Assembly: GCF_001426995.1 (NCBI RefSeq)
Contig: NZ_LMFY01000002.1
Location: 255,956-319,955 of the forward strand
From: Microbacterium sp. Root553
GTDB lineage: Bacteria > Actinomycetota > Actinomycetes > Actinomycetales > Microbacteriaceae
Length of the DNA stretch: 64,000 bases
Direction of reading: 5' to 3'
This document shows positions 8,324 to 17,699 of this stretch, piece by piece. The position numbers and the translations under genes were made by a program. Positions within the stretch are counted from its first letter, which is position 1; each line of letters opens with the position of its first letter. The notes beneath the pieces are model-generated. The model was not told the origin of the DNA and did not search any database. It worked only from the letters and a program-made list of their open reading frames with translations.

Positions 8324-8914
8324 ATGAGGATCCTGGTCATCGGAGCCACCGGGCAGGTCGGTCGTACCGCGGTCGACGCACTCGAGGGGCACGAGGTCGT
8401 CTCCGCCTCCCGCAGCGGCGAACCGGCGGTCGACATCACCGACGCGGCGTCGATCGAGCGGCTCTTCGCCGCGGTCGGGCAGGTCGATGCCGTGATCGTC
8501 GCCGTCGGAGAGGTCCCGTTCGCTCCGCTGGGCGATCTGCGACGCGACGACCACGAGTCGGCGTTCCGCGGCAAGGTGCTGTCGCAGCTCGACGTCGTCC
8601 GCATCGGCACGCCGTTCGTGCGCGACGGCGGCTCGATCACACTGACCTCCGGCATCCTCGCCCGGGAGCCGATCGCGACCGGAGCGGCCGCCTCGATGGC
8701 GAACGGCGCCGTCGAGTCGTTCGTGCGCGCGGCCGCGACCGAGCTGCCGCGCGGCATCCGCATCAACGCCGTGAGCCCGTCGGTGCTGGAGGATGCACCG
8801 GCGTACCACTCCTCGTTCCCCGGATTCGTGCCCGTGTCGTCGTATCGCGTCGGCCAGGCCTTCGCGAAGAGCGTGCTCGGGGTGCAGACCGGACGTGTCC
8901 TCGCGGTCGACTGA
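8324..8914 (+). CDS. Short-chain dehydrogenase/reductase
   Basis: A 196-residue Rossmann-fold protein with N-terminal nucleotide-binding motif G-A-T-G-Q-V-G. The SDR-type middle has VGEV and LTSGILA. The usual YxxxK catalytic pair is not present: the equivalent stretch reads ASMANGAVESF. It resembles short SDRs of about 200 residues that lack the classical tyrosine. Substrate unknown. ATG at 8324 follows AAGGAG. A palindrome GCATCCGGATGC (8237-8248) lies upstream. Confidence 0.75.
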   Translation: MRILVIGATGQVGRTAVDALEGHEVVSASRSGEPAVDITDAASIERLFAAVGQVDAVIVAVGEVPFAPLGDLRRDDHESAFRGKVLSQLDVVRIGTPFVRDGGSITLTSGILAREPIATGAAASMANGAVESFVRAAATELPRGIRINAVSPSVLEDAPAYHSSFPGFVPVSSYRVGQAFAKSVLGVQTGRVLAVD

Positions 8915-8980
8915 CTGCGGGAACGACCGACCTCCCCGGGACGCCGCGCAACCGCCCAGTCTTCGGATTCCGCCGCCCGG

Positions 8981-8986
8981 TAAGCT
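8981..8986 (+). promoter_or_regulatory. -10 element for leaderless cysS
   Basis: TAAGCT lies 6 nt before the GTG start of cysS at 8993. No Shine-Dalgarno is seen. Confidence 0.65.
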
Positions 8987-8992
8987 TGTGCG

Positions 8993-10402
8993 GTGACACT
9001 CCGCCTCTACGACACCCGCGCACAGCAGCTGCGCGACTTCGTGCCTCTCGATTCCGAGAACATCACGATGTACGTCTGCGGACCCACGGTGCAGTCCGGT
9101 CCGCACATCGGTCATGTCAGGGCGGCGCTCAGCTTCGATCTGCTGCGGCGCTGGCTGGCACATCGCTACGGGCGCGTGACCTTCGTGCGCAACGTCACCG
9201 ACATCGACGACAAGGTGCTGGCGAACGCGACGGACGCCGAGCCCTGGTGGGCGCTGGCGTACCGGATGGAGCAGGAGTTCACGGCGGCATATGCCGGTGT
9301 CGGCATCCTCGCACCGACCTACGAACCTCGCGCGACGGCCTCGATTCCGCAGATGCAGGAGCTCATCGCGACCCTCATCGAACGCGGCCACGCGTACCCG
9401 GCGCCCGATGGCTCGGGCGACGTCTACTTCGACGTGCGCTCGTGGCCGTCGTACGGCGAGCTCACCAACCAGTCCGTCGATGCCATGGAAGCCGCCGAGG
9501 ACGCGGATCCCCGGGGCAAGCGCAATCCGCAGGACTTCGCACTGTGGAAGGGCGCGAAGGCCGACGAGCAGGCGGATGCCACCTGGCGGTCACCGTGGGG
9601 ACCCGGTCGGCCCGGCTGGCACATCGAGTGCTCCGCGATGTCGAAGCGCTATCTCGGACCGGAGTTCGACATCCACGGCGGCGGCCTCGATCTGCGGTTC
9701 CCGCATCACGAGAACGAGCTCGCGCAGTCGACGGCCGCGGGCGACGGCTTCGCGCAGTACTGGGTGCACAACGGCCTGGTGACCGTCGGCGGGCAGAAGA
9801 TGTCCAAGTCGCTGGGCAACTTCACGCTCGCCGCCGACGTGCTCGCCGCCCACGATCCGCTCGTGGTCCGTTACGCGCTCGCCGCCGCGCACTATCGCTC
9901 CAGCCTCGACCTCACCGAGTCGTCGTGGACCGAGGCAGAGGCGGCGCTCGCGCGTATCCGGACCTTCCTCGACCGGGGGCAGCGCCTGGCGAAGCCGGGG
10001 TGGTCCCAGGCGAAAGAGGGGCTGCCGACGGAGTTCTGGGACGCCATGAACGACGACCTCGCCGTCCCCCGAGCTCTCGCGGCGATCCACAGCAGCATCC
10101 GTTCGGGCAACGCGCTGCTGGATGACGGGAAGATCGACGAGGCCAGGCAGGACGTGATGGACGTCATCGCGATGACGAACATCCTCGGTCTCAATCCGCA
10201 CGCCTCCGCGTGGAGCGAGAGCGGCGACGGTGCCACGGCATCCGCTCTCGACGCGCTCGTGCAGACGATGATCACCCAGCGCGCGCAGGCGCGCGCTGAC
10301 AAGGACTGGGCCGCGGCCGATCGCATCCGTGATGCGATCGCCGCTGCTGGAATCACGCTGGAGGACTCTCCGGCCGGAACTCATTGGAGTATCGATGGCT
10401 AA
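8993..10402 (+). CDS. cysS: Cysteinyl-tRNA synthetase
   Basis: A 469-residue class I aminoacyl-tRNA synthetase that charges tRNA-Cys. The HIGH-like motif is HIGHV near residue 39 after the zinc-ligand Cys in YVCGPT; further zinc ligands occur in ECSAM and HHENE. The KMSKS loop is QKMSKSLGNF near residue 268. The GTG start is supported by the leaderless -10. Its last codons overlap the rlmB start by 8 nt, so rlmB is translationally linked, an arrangement frequent in actinobacteria. Confidence 0.97.
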   Translation: MTLRLYDTRAQQLRDFVPLDSENITMYVCGPTVQSGPHIGHVRAALSFDLLRRWLAHRYGRVTFVRNVTDIDDKVLANATDAEPWWALAYRMEQEFTAAYAGVGILAPTYEPRATASIPQMQELIATLIERGHAYPAPDGSGDVYFDVRSWPSYGELTNQSVDAMEAAEDADPRGKRNPQDFALWKGAKADEQADATWRSPWGPGRPGWHIECSAMSKRYLGPEFDIHGGGLDLRFPHHENELAQSTAAGDGFAQYWVHNGLVTVGGQKMSKSLGNFTLAADVLAAHDPLVVRYALAAAHYRSSLDLTESSWTEAEAALARIRTFLDRGQRLAKPGWSQAKEGLPTEFWDAMNDDLAVPRALAAIHSSIRSGNALLDDGKIDEARQDVMDVIAMTNILGLNPHASAWSESGDGATASALDALVQTMITQRAQARADKDWAAADRIRDAIAAAGITLEDSPAGTHWSIDG

Positions 10403-11402
10403 GCCACAGCGCCCCGGCGCGAACAAGGGAAACAAGAAGGGCCCCACCAAGGGCACCGGTGGAATGGGACGCAAGTCCCTCGAGGGTCGTGGACCGACCC
10501 CGAAGGCCGAGGACCGCGCCTGGCACCCCGCAGGCAAGCGCAAGGCCGCGGCCGAGCGCTACGCGGCGTCCGGTGGCAAGGGCAAGCCGGGCCAGCGTCA
10601 GACGTCCGGCGGCAACCCGAACCGCTCGGCGCGCGCCAAGGACAACACGACCGAGGTCGAGGTCGTCACCGGCCGTAACTCCGTGCTCGAGGCCCTGCGC
10701 GCGAAGATCCCGGCGTCGGCGTTCTACATCGCCCAGCGCGTCGAGATGGACGACCGCGTCAAGGAGATGCTGTCGATCGCCACGAACCGGGGCATCCCGG
10801 TGCTCGAGGTGACGCGTCAGGAGCTCGACCGCATGGCCGGGTTCGACGGCGTGCACCAGGGCGTGGCCGTCAAGGTGCCGCCGTACGAGTACGCGCATCC
10901 GCAGGACCTCCTCGAGGCCGTCATCGACAGGGGTGAGGTCCCGCTGTTCGTCGCTCTCGACGGCATCACCGACCCGCGCAATCTCGGTGCGATCATCCGC
11001 TCCACCGGTGCGTTCGGCGGCCACGGCATCATCCTGCCGCAGCGTCGCTCGGCCGGCGTGAACTCCGCGGCCTGGAAGACCAGCGCCGGTGCGGCGGCCC
11101 GGGTGCCGGTGGCCCTCGCCACCAACCTCACGACACAGCTCAAGGAGTTCAAGAAGCAGGGCGTGTTCGTGCTCGGCCTCGACGGCGACGGCGACGTGCT
11201 GCTGCCCGAGCTGCAGCTGGCCGATCGCCCCGTCGTGATCGTCACGGGCTCCGAGGGCAAGGGGCTCTCGCGCCTCGTCGCCGAGACGTGCGACCAGATC
11301 GTGTCGATCCCGATCTCGGCGGTGACCGAGTCGCTCAACGCCGGCATCGCGACGTCCGTCGCGCTGTACCAGGTGTCGACCATCCGCAACGCGAAGAAGT
11401 AG
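10395..11402 (+). CDS. rlmB: 23S rRNA (guanosine-2'-O-)-methyltransferase RlmB
   Basis: A 335-residue SPOUT-fold TrmH-family methyltransferase. The first 85 residues are a Lys/Gly/Arg-rich disordered extension typical of actinobacterial homologues. Next come the substrate-binding N-domain (NSVLEAL) and the trefoil-knot catalytic domain with motifs DPRNLGAIIRS, VTGSEGKGL and VTESLNAGIA. It modifies a conserved guanosine in 23S rRNA. The ATG at 10395 has GGAG upstream, inside the cysS 3' end. Confidence 0.93.
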   Translation: MAKPQRPGANKGNKKGPTKGTGGMGRKSLEGRGPTPKAEDRAWHPAGKRKAAAERYAASGGKGKPGQRQTSGGNPNRSARAKDNTTEVEVVTGRNSVLEALRAKIPASAFYIAQRVEMDDRVKEMLSIATNRGIPVLEVTRQELDRMAGFDGVHQGVAVKVPPYEYAHPQDLLEAVIDRGEVPLFVALDGITDPRNLGAIIRSTGAFGGHGIILPQRRSAGVNSAAWKTSAGAAARVPVALATNLTTQLKEFKKQGVFVLGLDGDGDVLLPELQLADRPVVIVTGSEGKGLSRLVAETCDQIVSIPISAVTESLNAGIATSVALYQVSTIRNAKK

Positions 11403-11413
11403 GGGAGAAGCAC

Positions 11414-12055
11414 ATGGCACGCATCGTCGTCCTCGGAGGAACCGGCTACGCCGGACGCCACATCGTCGCGGAGGCGGTGAGCCGCGGTCACGAGGTCATC
11501 GCGATCTCCCGCTCCACCCCGTCCGACGCGGTCGAGGGGGCGTCGTACGTGCAGGGCTCCGCCCTCGAGACGGGGGCGCTCGCGAGCGCCGTCGACGGCG
11601 CGGATGCCGTGGTCTCGGCCCTCTCTCCGCGCGGCGACATGACAGACCGGGTGCTCGACGCGCTGCGCGTCGTCATCGCCGAGCTCGACGGTGCGCGAAC
11701 GCGTCTGGGTGTCGTGGGCGGTGCCGGCGGCAGCCTCGTCGCCCCCGGCGGACCCCGCCTGTTCGACCTCGACTTCCCCGAGGAGTACACGCACGAGGCT
11801 CAGGTCGGTATCGACTCGCTCGCACTGCTCGAGAGCACCGACGAGTCCCTGGACTGGTTCTTCGTGCACCCCGCCGAGGTCTTCGGGCCGTGGGCCGAGG
11901 GGGAGCGCACCGGTCACTACCGTGACGGCGGCGATGTGATCGTGCGGGACGACGAGGGCAAGTCCTTCATCTCGGGTGCCGACTTCGCCGTCGCTGTGGT
12001 CGACGAGATCGAGCGCCCGGCGCACCGCCGCGGGCGCTTCACCGTCGGGTACTGA
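11414..12055 (+). CDS. NAD(P)-binding epimerase-like protein
   Basis: A 213-residue Rossmann protein with G-G-T-G-Y-A-G at residues 8-14. It resembles the NmrA/NAD-dependent epimerase group that includes F420-independent reductases and putative sensors. Neither YxxxK nor other catalytic residues can be assigned. ATG at 11414 follows GGGGAGAAG and is 11 nt after rlmB, so it is likely in the same operon. Confidence 0.78.
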   Translation: MARIVVLGGTGYAGRHIVAEAVSRGHEVIAISRSTPSDAVEGASYVQGSALETGALASAVDGADAVVSALSPRGDMTDRVLDALRVVIAELDGARTRLGVVGGAGGSLVAPGGPRLFDLDFPEEYTHEAQVGIDSLALLESTDESLDWFFVHPAEVFGPWAEGERTGHYRDGGDVIVRDDEGKSFISGADFAVAVVDEIERPAHRRGRFTVGY

Positions 12056-12073
12056 TCCCGCGGGCGAGCGCGC

Positions 12074-13372
12074 TCAGACGAGGTCGCGCCAGTCGACCTC
12101 GTCGTCGGCGACCGCGGTCGCTCCCGTGATCACCGGCAGACCCATCGTCTCGGTGGGTGGACCCATGATCGTCGCCTCGTCGCGCCGGTGGCGCAGCACC
12201 TCGTTGATGTAGCTCGTGAGCACCTCGGCGAGGGGGACCGACCGACCCTGCGCCTGCGACAGGTACCACCGGTGCTCGAGCACCTGGTGGAACACCTCGG
12301 CCGGTTCGAGCTTGGCGCGCAGCTCGTAGGGGATCGCCCGCACCACGGGCTCGAACACGCGCGTCAGCCATTCGTGGGCGTACATCTCCTCGTCCGCCCA
12401 CTGCTTGGTCGAACGGGCGCGGAACTCGTCGAGGTCGTTGAGCAGGCGACGGGCCTGGTTCTCCTCGACGTCGAGTCCGGTCAGGCGGATGAGGCGCCGC
12501 TGATGGTGTCCGGCATCGACGACCTTCGGCTGGATCTCGACGACCGTGCCGTCGGAGGTCGTCGACATCGACATCTCGTCGATGTCGAACCCGAGCGCGT
12601 TCAGGCGCTCCACGCGCTCGGTGATGCGCCAGGTCTCGGCGGCGGCGAAGGACTCCTGGGCGGTGAGCTCGGCCCACAGCGAGCGGTACGACGACACGAT
12701 GCCGTCGGCGATCGCGACGGCGTCGACGCCGTGCTCGAGGCGTCCGCCCGCGGCGAGGTCCATGATCTCGCCGGCGATGTTCGTGCGCGCGAGGTCGAGG
12801 TCGTAGGCGCGCTGGCCGTCGGTCAGGCCCTCCTCGTGCAGCTCGCCCGTCTCTGCATCGACGAGGTACGCCGCGTAGGCGCCCGCGTCACGGCGGAACA
12901 GGGTGTTCGACAGCGAGACGTCGCCCCAGTAGAAGCCGACGTTGTGCAGACGCACCAGCAGCACGGCGAGGGCGTCGACCAGGCGGTCAGCGGTGTCGGG
13001 GCGCAGCACCCGGGTGAACAGCGCGCGGTACGGCATCGAGAAGCGCAGGTGAGAGGTGACGAGGGCGGCGGGAAGCGGGTCTCCCGACGCATCCGTCCGG
13101 CCTGCGATGACCGCGACCCTGTCGACGCACGGGACGTCGAGGCGGGCGAGGTTGCCCAGCATCTCGTATTCGCGTCTCGCCATCTCATCCGTCGTCTCCT
13201 TGACGGCGACGACACGTCCCGACAGATCCGCGAACCGCACCAGATGGCGGGAGAGTCCCTTGGGGAGGGACACGATCTGTTCCGACGGCCATCTGGCCAG
13301 GGTCGTCGACCAGGGCAGCGCGAGCAACGCGGGGTCGACGGAGCTGGCGGTGATCCGCAGCGCATCCTGCAT
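12074..13372 (-). CDS. DUF4032 domain protein (kinase-fold-like)
   Basis: A 432-residue actinobacterial protein. The N-terminal two thirds resemble a small lipopolysaccharide-kinase-type fold: VVAVKETTDE could hold the ATP lysine, and VGFYWGDVSLSNTLF looks like the HxDxxxxN catalytic loop with His replaced by Trp-Gly. The C-terminal part is DUF4032. It is widely conserved in actinobacteria without an assigned role. ATG at 13372 has GGAG close by. Kinase activity is an inference from motif resemblance. Confidence 0.75.
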   Translation of the reverse strand: MQDALRITASSVDPALLALPWSTTLARWPSEQIVSLPKGLSRHLVRFADLSGRVVAVKETTDEMARREYEMLGNLARLDVPCVDRVAVIAGRTDASGDPLPAALVTSHLRFSMPYRALFTRVLRPDTADRLVDALAVLLVRLHNVGFYWGDVSLSNTLFRRDAGAYAAYLVDAETGELHEEGLTDGQRAYDLDLARTNIAGEIMDLAAGGRLEHGVDAVAIADGIVSSYRSLWAELTAQESFAAAETWRITERVERLNALGFDIDEMSMSTTSDGTVVEIQPKVVDAGHHQRRLIRLTGLDVEENQARRLLNDLDEFRARSTKQWADEEMYAHEWLTRVFEPVVRAIPYELRAKLEPAEVFHQVLEHRWYLSQAQGRSVPLAEVLTSYINEVLRHRRDEATIMGPPTETMGLPVITGATAVADDEVDWRDLV

Positions 13373-13401
13373 GGGACTCCAGACGAGGGGGGAAATCAGA
13401 A

Positions 13402-13434
13402 GCGGCGCGGGCGACCGAAGTCAGCCCGCGCCGC
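13402..13434. terminator. Hairpin between the sugar ATPase and DUF4032 genes
   Basis: An 11-bp stem (13402-13412 and 13424-13434) with an 11-nt loop, downstream of the minus-strand ATPase gene. Confidence 0.6.
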
Positions 13435-13448
13435 GTCCGTGGATCCGA

Positions 13449-14552
<1,104 letters not shown>

Positions 14553-14567
14553 TGTGTTTCTCCTTCA

Positions 14568-14585
14568 CCGGCAGGTACGTGCCGG
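14568..14585. repeat. Palindrome in the ugpC 5' region
   Basis: CCGGCA-6-TGCCGG, located 16 nt upstream of the ugpC start on the minus strand. It could be a hairpin in the leader or an operator. Confidence 0.6.
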
Positions 14586-14604
14586 ACGATCCGTAGTGAT
14601 AGAG

Positions 14605-14622
14605 CGGTGGAGAACTCCACCG
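14605..14622. promoter_or_regulatory. Palindromic operator candidate upstream of ugpC
   Basis: CGGTGGAG-AA-CTCCACCG is a perfect 8-bp inverted repeat, about 55 nt upstream of ugpC and 160 nt upstream of the divergent gene. The short spacer fits a dimeric repressor site better than a terminator. Confidence 0.5.
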
Positions 14623-14781
14623 TGACCCCTCATCGGGTCGGGATCAGTATGGCAGACCGGCGTCCATCTGGGTATTTCTCAGCCTGGCTGGTTAGCATCG
14701 ATCTCGGCCGCCTACCGCGGCGTTCGCCGCCCGAGTGGCGTCCGGGGCCACCCTGCCCCCCTGAGACTGTCTAGAGGAACG

Positions 14782-15780
14782 ATGTCGAGCGACGAGACGC
14801 CGAACGTCCCCAGCCCTCGCAATTCGCGTGAGGCCGTGCGGGAGAAGGCACAGAAGGTGCACGCCCAGCAGTCGAGGGCGCGCGTGATGCGACGGATCAT
14901 CCTCGGTGCCGTCGCCGTGGTCGCCGTGGGTGCCATCGGCACCGCGATCACCCTCGCGGTGTCGGCGCAGGTCTCGAAGCCGCAGCTGACGCCCGCCGGG
15001 ATGGACCACGACGGCATCCTCGTCTCCGACATCAGTGCGACCGCCGCCTCGGCAGAGGCATCCGCCGCTCCGGACCCGGATGACACCGGTGCCGGTGGCG
15101 AGACCGCCCCTGCCCCCGCCCCCGCGCCGACGACCTCGAGCACGGTCGACATCCACATCTACGTCGACTACCTCTCTCCGGATGCCGGCGAGTTCGAGCA
15201 GGCCAACGCCCGCCAGCTCGTGAACTGGATCTCCGAGGGCGCCGCCACCGTCACCTACCACCCGGTCGCGTTGCTGACCGCGAGCTCGAACGGCACGAAG
15301 TACTCGCTGCGCTCCGCGGCCGCCGCGGCCTGCGTCGCCACGCACTCGCCCGCGCAGTTCTACGCCTTCAACCACGACCTGCTCGACGACCAGCCCGAGG
15401 TGAACACCGACGGCTTCTCCGACGCGCAGCTCGCCGACATCGCCGGTGCGGTCGGATCCGACAACGTGAAGAGCGTCCGCTCCTGCATCGAGGACCAGGA
15501 CTACGTGACCTGGGCCAAGGAGGCCACGTCGCGTGCTCTCGAGGGTCCGCTCGTCGGATCGGACGATCTGGTGCTCACCGCGGCGCCGATGATCGTGGTC
15601 AACGGCGAGGCCTATGTGGGGGCTCTCGACGACCCGAGCGAGTTCTCGCAGTTCGTGCTGACCGTCGCCAGCGACGCCTACTACGCGACCGAGACCCCGT
15701 CGCCGTCGACGTCTCCCACGGCGACCCCGACGCCCACCGAGACCACGGAACCTGCTCCCACCGAGACTCCCGCGTCGTAG
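14782..15780 (+). CDS. Membrane-anchored DsbA-like protein without CxxC
   Basis: A 332-residue protein: a basic cytoplasmic N-terminus, one transmembrane helix (about residues 38-60), a Pro/Ala linker, an extracytoplasmic thioredoxin-like domain (about 118-290) and a Thr/Pro-rich tail. The DsbA family (thioredoxin_4) normally has D-F-x-CPYC-x-x-F at the active site. Here the stretch reads Y-L-S132-P-D-A135-G-E-F, so both cysteines are lost. Two other cysteines remain (AACVATHS and RSCIED). A TAGCAT -10 lies about 75 nt upstream, and AGAGGAAC precedes the ATG. It may be a non-redox chaperone or binding protein. Confidence 0.8.
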   Translation: MSSDETPNVPSPRNSREAVREKAQKVHAQQSRARVMRRIILGAVAVVAVGAIGTAITLAVSAQVSKPQLTPAGMDHDGILVSDISATAASAEASAAPDPDDTGAGGETAPAPAPAPTTSSTVDIHIYVDYLSPDAGEFEQANARQLVNWISEGAATVTYHPVALLTASSNGTKYSLRSAAAAACVATHSPAQFYAFNHDLLDDQPEVNTDGFSDAQLADIAGAVGSDNVKSVRSCIEDQDYVTWAKEATSRALEGPLVGSDDLVLTAAPMIVVNGEAYVGALDDPSEFSQFVLTVASDAYYATETPSPSTSPTATPTPTETTEPAPTETPAS

Positions 15781-15822
15781 GTCGTCGCTGATCACCGTCC
15801 CTCGCTAAGCTGGGGGACGCCC

Positions 15823-15898
15823 GCCGACTTGGCGCAATTGGTAGCGCACCGTACTTGTAATACGGGGGTTGCAGGTTCGAGTCCTGTAGTCGGCACCA
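15823..15898 (+). tRNA. tRNA-Thr (anticodon TGT)
   Basis: A full cloverleaf: acceptor GCCGACT / AGTCGGC, D-arm, anticodon stem CCGTA-CTTGTAA-TACGG with TGT at 15856-15858, TpsiC arm GTTCGAG and encoded CCA at 15896-15898. It lies between the DsbA-like gene and the aldo/keto reductase. Confidence 0.97.
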
Positions 15899-15951
15899 TC
15901 TCCGGGGAGCTTTCGGGAAATACTGCGCGCAGCGCGCGGGTTGTCCCGGGT

Positions 15952-16905
15952 ATGACCCGTATCGGAAACAGTGACCTCGACGTCTTCCCCCTCTCGCTCG
16001 GCGGCAACGTGTTCGGCTGGACCGCCGACCGCGACGCCTCGTTCGCCGTGCTCGACGCGTTCGTCGACGGGGGAGGCGACTTCATCGACACCGCCGACGC
16101 GTACAGCGCGTGGGTGCCGGGCAACTCGGGCGGCGAGAGCGAGACGATCATCGGCGAGTGGCTGGCCTCGCGTAAGCCCGAGGGCGTGGTCGTCGCCACC
16201 AAGGTGAGCCAGCACCCGGAGTTCCCGGGACTCGCAGCCGCGAACGTCCGCAAGGCGGCCGAAGCATCGCTGGGTCGCCTCGGGGTCGATACGATCGACC
16301 TCTACTACGCGCACTTCGACGACGAGACGGTTCCGCTGGAGGAGACCGTCGGCGCCTTCGGGCAGCTCGTCTCCGACGGCCTCGTGCGCAACGTCGCCGT
16401 CTCGAACTACAGTGCCGAGCGCATCCGCGAGTGGGTCGACATCGCGCGCCGGACGGGCGTCGCCCTGCCCGTCGCCGTGCAGCCGCACTACAACCTCGTG
16501 CACCGCAACGACGTCGAGGAGACGATCATCCCGGTCGCCCAGGAGTTCGGACTCGGCCTGGTGCCGTACTACTCGCTCGCGAGCGGCTTCCTGACCGGCA
16601 AGTACCGGTCGGCCGACACCGAGGGTCAGACCTCGCCGCGGGCATCCGGTGCGGCCAAGTACGCGACCGAGGCGGGGCTGAAGGTGATCGACGCCCTCGA
16701 GGAGATCGGTGCCGCCCACGACGCATCGATCGCCGCGACCGCGCTGGCCTGGCTGCGGGCCCAGCCCACGGTCGTGGCGCCCATCGCCAGCGCGCGCACC
16801 GTCGAGCAGGTGCCCGACCTCCTCGCCGGCGCGCGACTCGAGCTGACGAGCGACGAGGTCGCTGCCCTCGACCGGGTCTCGGCCTGGACGCCGACCGCCT
16901 CCTGA
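15952..16905 (+). CDS. Aldo/keto reductase
   Basis: A 317-residue (beta/alpha)8 NADPH-dependent oxidoreductase. The catalytic tetrad is visible: Asp and Tyr in DTADAYSAW, Lys in VATKVS and His in YYAHFDD. The C-terminal cofactor motif is PIASARTVEQV. It resembles the AKR group of YajO/Tas-type proteins. Physiological substrate unknown. The ATG at 15952 follows a CCGGGT without a clear ribosome-binding site. Confidence 0.9.
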   Translation: MTRIGNSDLDVFPLSLGGNVFGWTADRDASFAVLDAFVDGGGDFIDTADAYSAWVPGNSGGESETIIGEWLASRKPEGVVVATKVSQHPEFPGLAAANVRKAAEASLGRLGVDTIDLYYAHFDDETVPLEETVGAFGQLVSDGLVRNVAVSNYSAERIREWVDIARRTGVALPVAVQPHYNLVHRNDVEETIIPVAQEFGLGLVPYYSLASGFLTGKYRSADTEGQTSPRASGAAKYATEAGLKVIDALEEIGAAHDASIAATALAWLRAQPTVVAPIASARTVEQVPDLLAGARLELTSDEVAALDRVSAWTPTAS

Positions 16906-16935
16906 CGTCCGCCTGCCCGCACCGACGGGCGGCCC

Positions 16936-16976
16936 GGCGCCCTGTCTCCCGACGCTCAGTCGGAAGGCAGGGCGCC
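16936..16976. terminator. Hairpin between convergent AKR and response regulator genes
   Basis: GGCGCCCTG (16936-16944) pairs with CAGGGCGCC (16968-16976), and an inner stem CCGAC/GTCGG closes most of the loop. It overlaps the last codons of the minus-strand gene. Confidence 0.55.
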
Positions 16977-17699
16977 GTCGTCGGTGAGGCCGAGGCGGTG
17001 GGCGAGGATCACCAGGTGGATGCGGTCGCGCGCGTCGAGCTTCGCGAGGATCCGGCCCACGTGGGTCTTCACCGTCGACTCGCTGACGTACAGGGTCTGG
17101 GCGATCTCCGCGTTGGTGAGACCTCGCGCGATCTCGAGGAACACGTCGCGCTCGCGGTCGGTGAGCTCGGCGAGGGCATCGTCGCGTGATGCGGTCGATG
17201 AGGGCGCGGCGGTGGATGACGTGTCGGTGGACGACGCGCTGGCGGACGATGCGGTCTCGGACGCCTCCAGGGTCGGCGCGACGTGCTCCAACAGCATCCG
17301 GGTCACCCGCGGTGCGAGAACGGCATCGCCGCGATGCACCGCGCGGACGGCCGCGATCATCTCGTGACGCTGCGCATCCTTCAGCAGGAATCCGCTCGCG
17401 CCCGCGCGGATCGCGCCGAACGCGTACTCGTCGAGATCGAAGGTGGTGAGCACGAGCACGCGGGTGTCGGGGTGGTCGCGCACGATCGCCTCGGTGGCGG
17501 CGATGCCGTCGAGCCCGGGCATGCGGATGTCCATCAGCACGAGGTCCGGACGGAGCGCCGCCGCCTGCGCGATCGCGGCATGGCCGTCTGCGGCCTCGCC
17601 GACCACGACCAGGTCCTCCTCGGCGTCGAGCACCATGCGGAACCCCAGTCTGATGAGCTGCTGATCGTCGACGAGGAGGATCGAGATCGGAGGGGTCAT
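16956..17699 (-). CDS. NarL/LuxR-family response regulator
   Basis: A 247-residue regulator. The receiver has the DD acidic pair and phospho-acceptor Asp in LVLMDIRMPG, with K in FLLKDA. The HTH has LTDRERDVFLEIARGLTNAEIA. The linker between them (about residues 145-175) is an unusually long Ser/Thr/Ala low-complexity stretch. It overlaps the kinase gene by ATGA and is its cognate partner. Confidence 0.93.
   Translation of the reverse strand: MTPPISILLVDDQQLIRLGFRMVLDAEEDLVVVGEAADGHAAIAQAAALRPDLVLMDIRMPGLDGIAATEAIVRDHPDTRVLVLTTFDLDEYAFGAIRAGASGFLLKDAQRHEMIAAVRAVHRGDAVLAPRVTRMLLEHVAPTLEASETASSASASSTDTSSTAAPSSTASRDDALAELTDRERDVFLEIARGLTNAEIAQTLYVSESTVKTHVGRILAKLDARDRIHLVILAHRLGLTDDGALPSD

Noticed and set aside
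6859..8766. A 635-codon frame antisense to ispDF and the SDR gene
   Set aside because: Shadow frame; ispDF on the other strand is beyond doubt.
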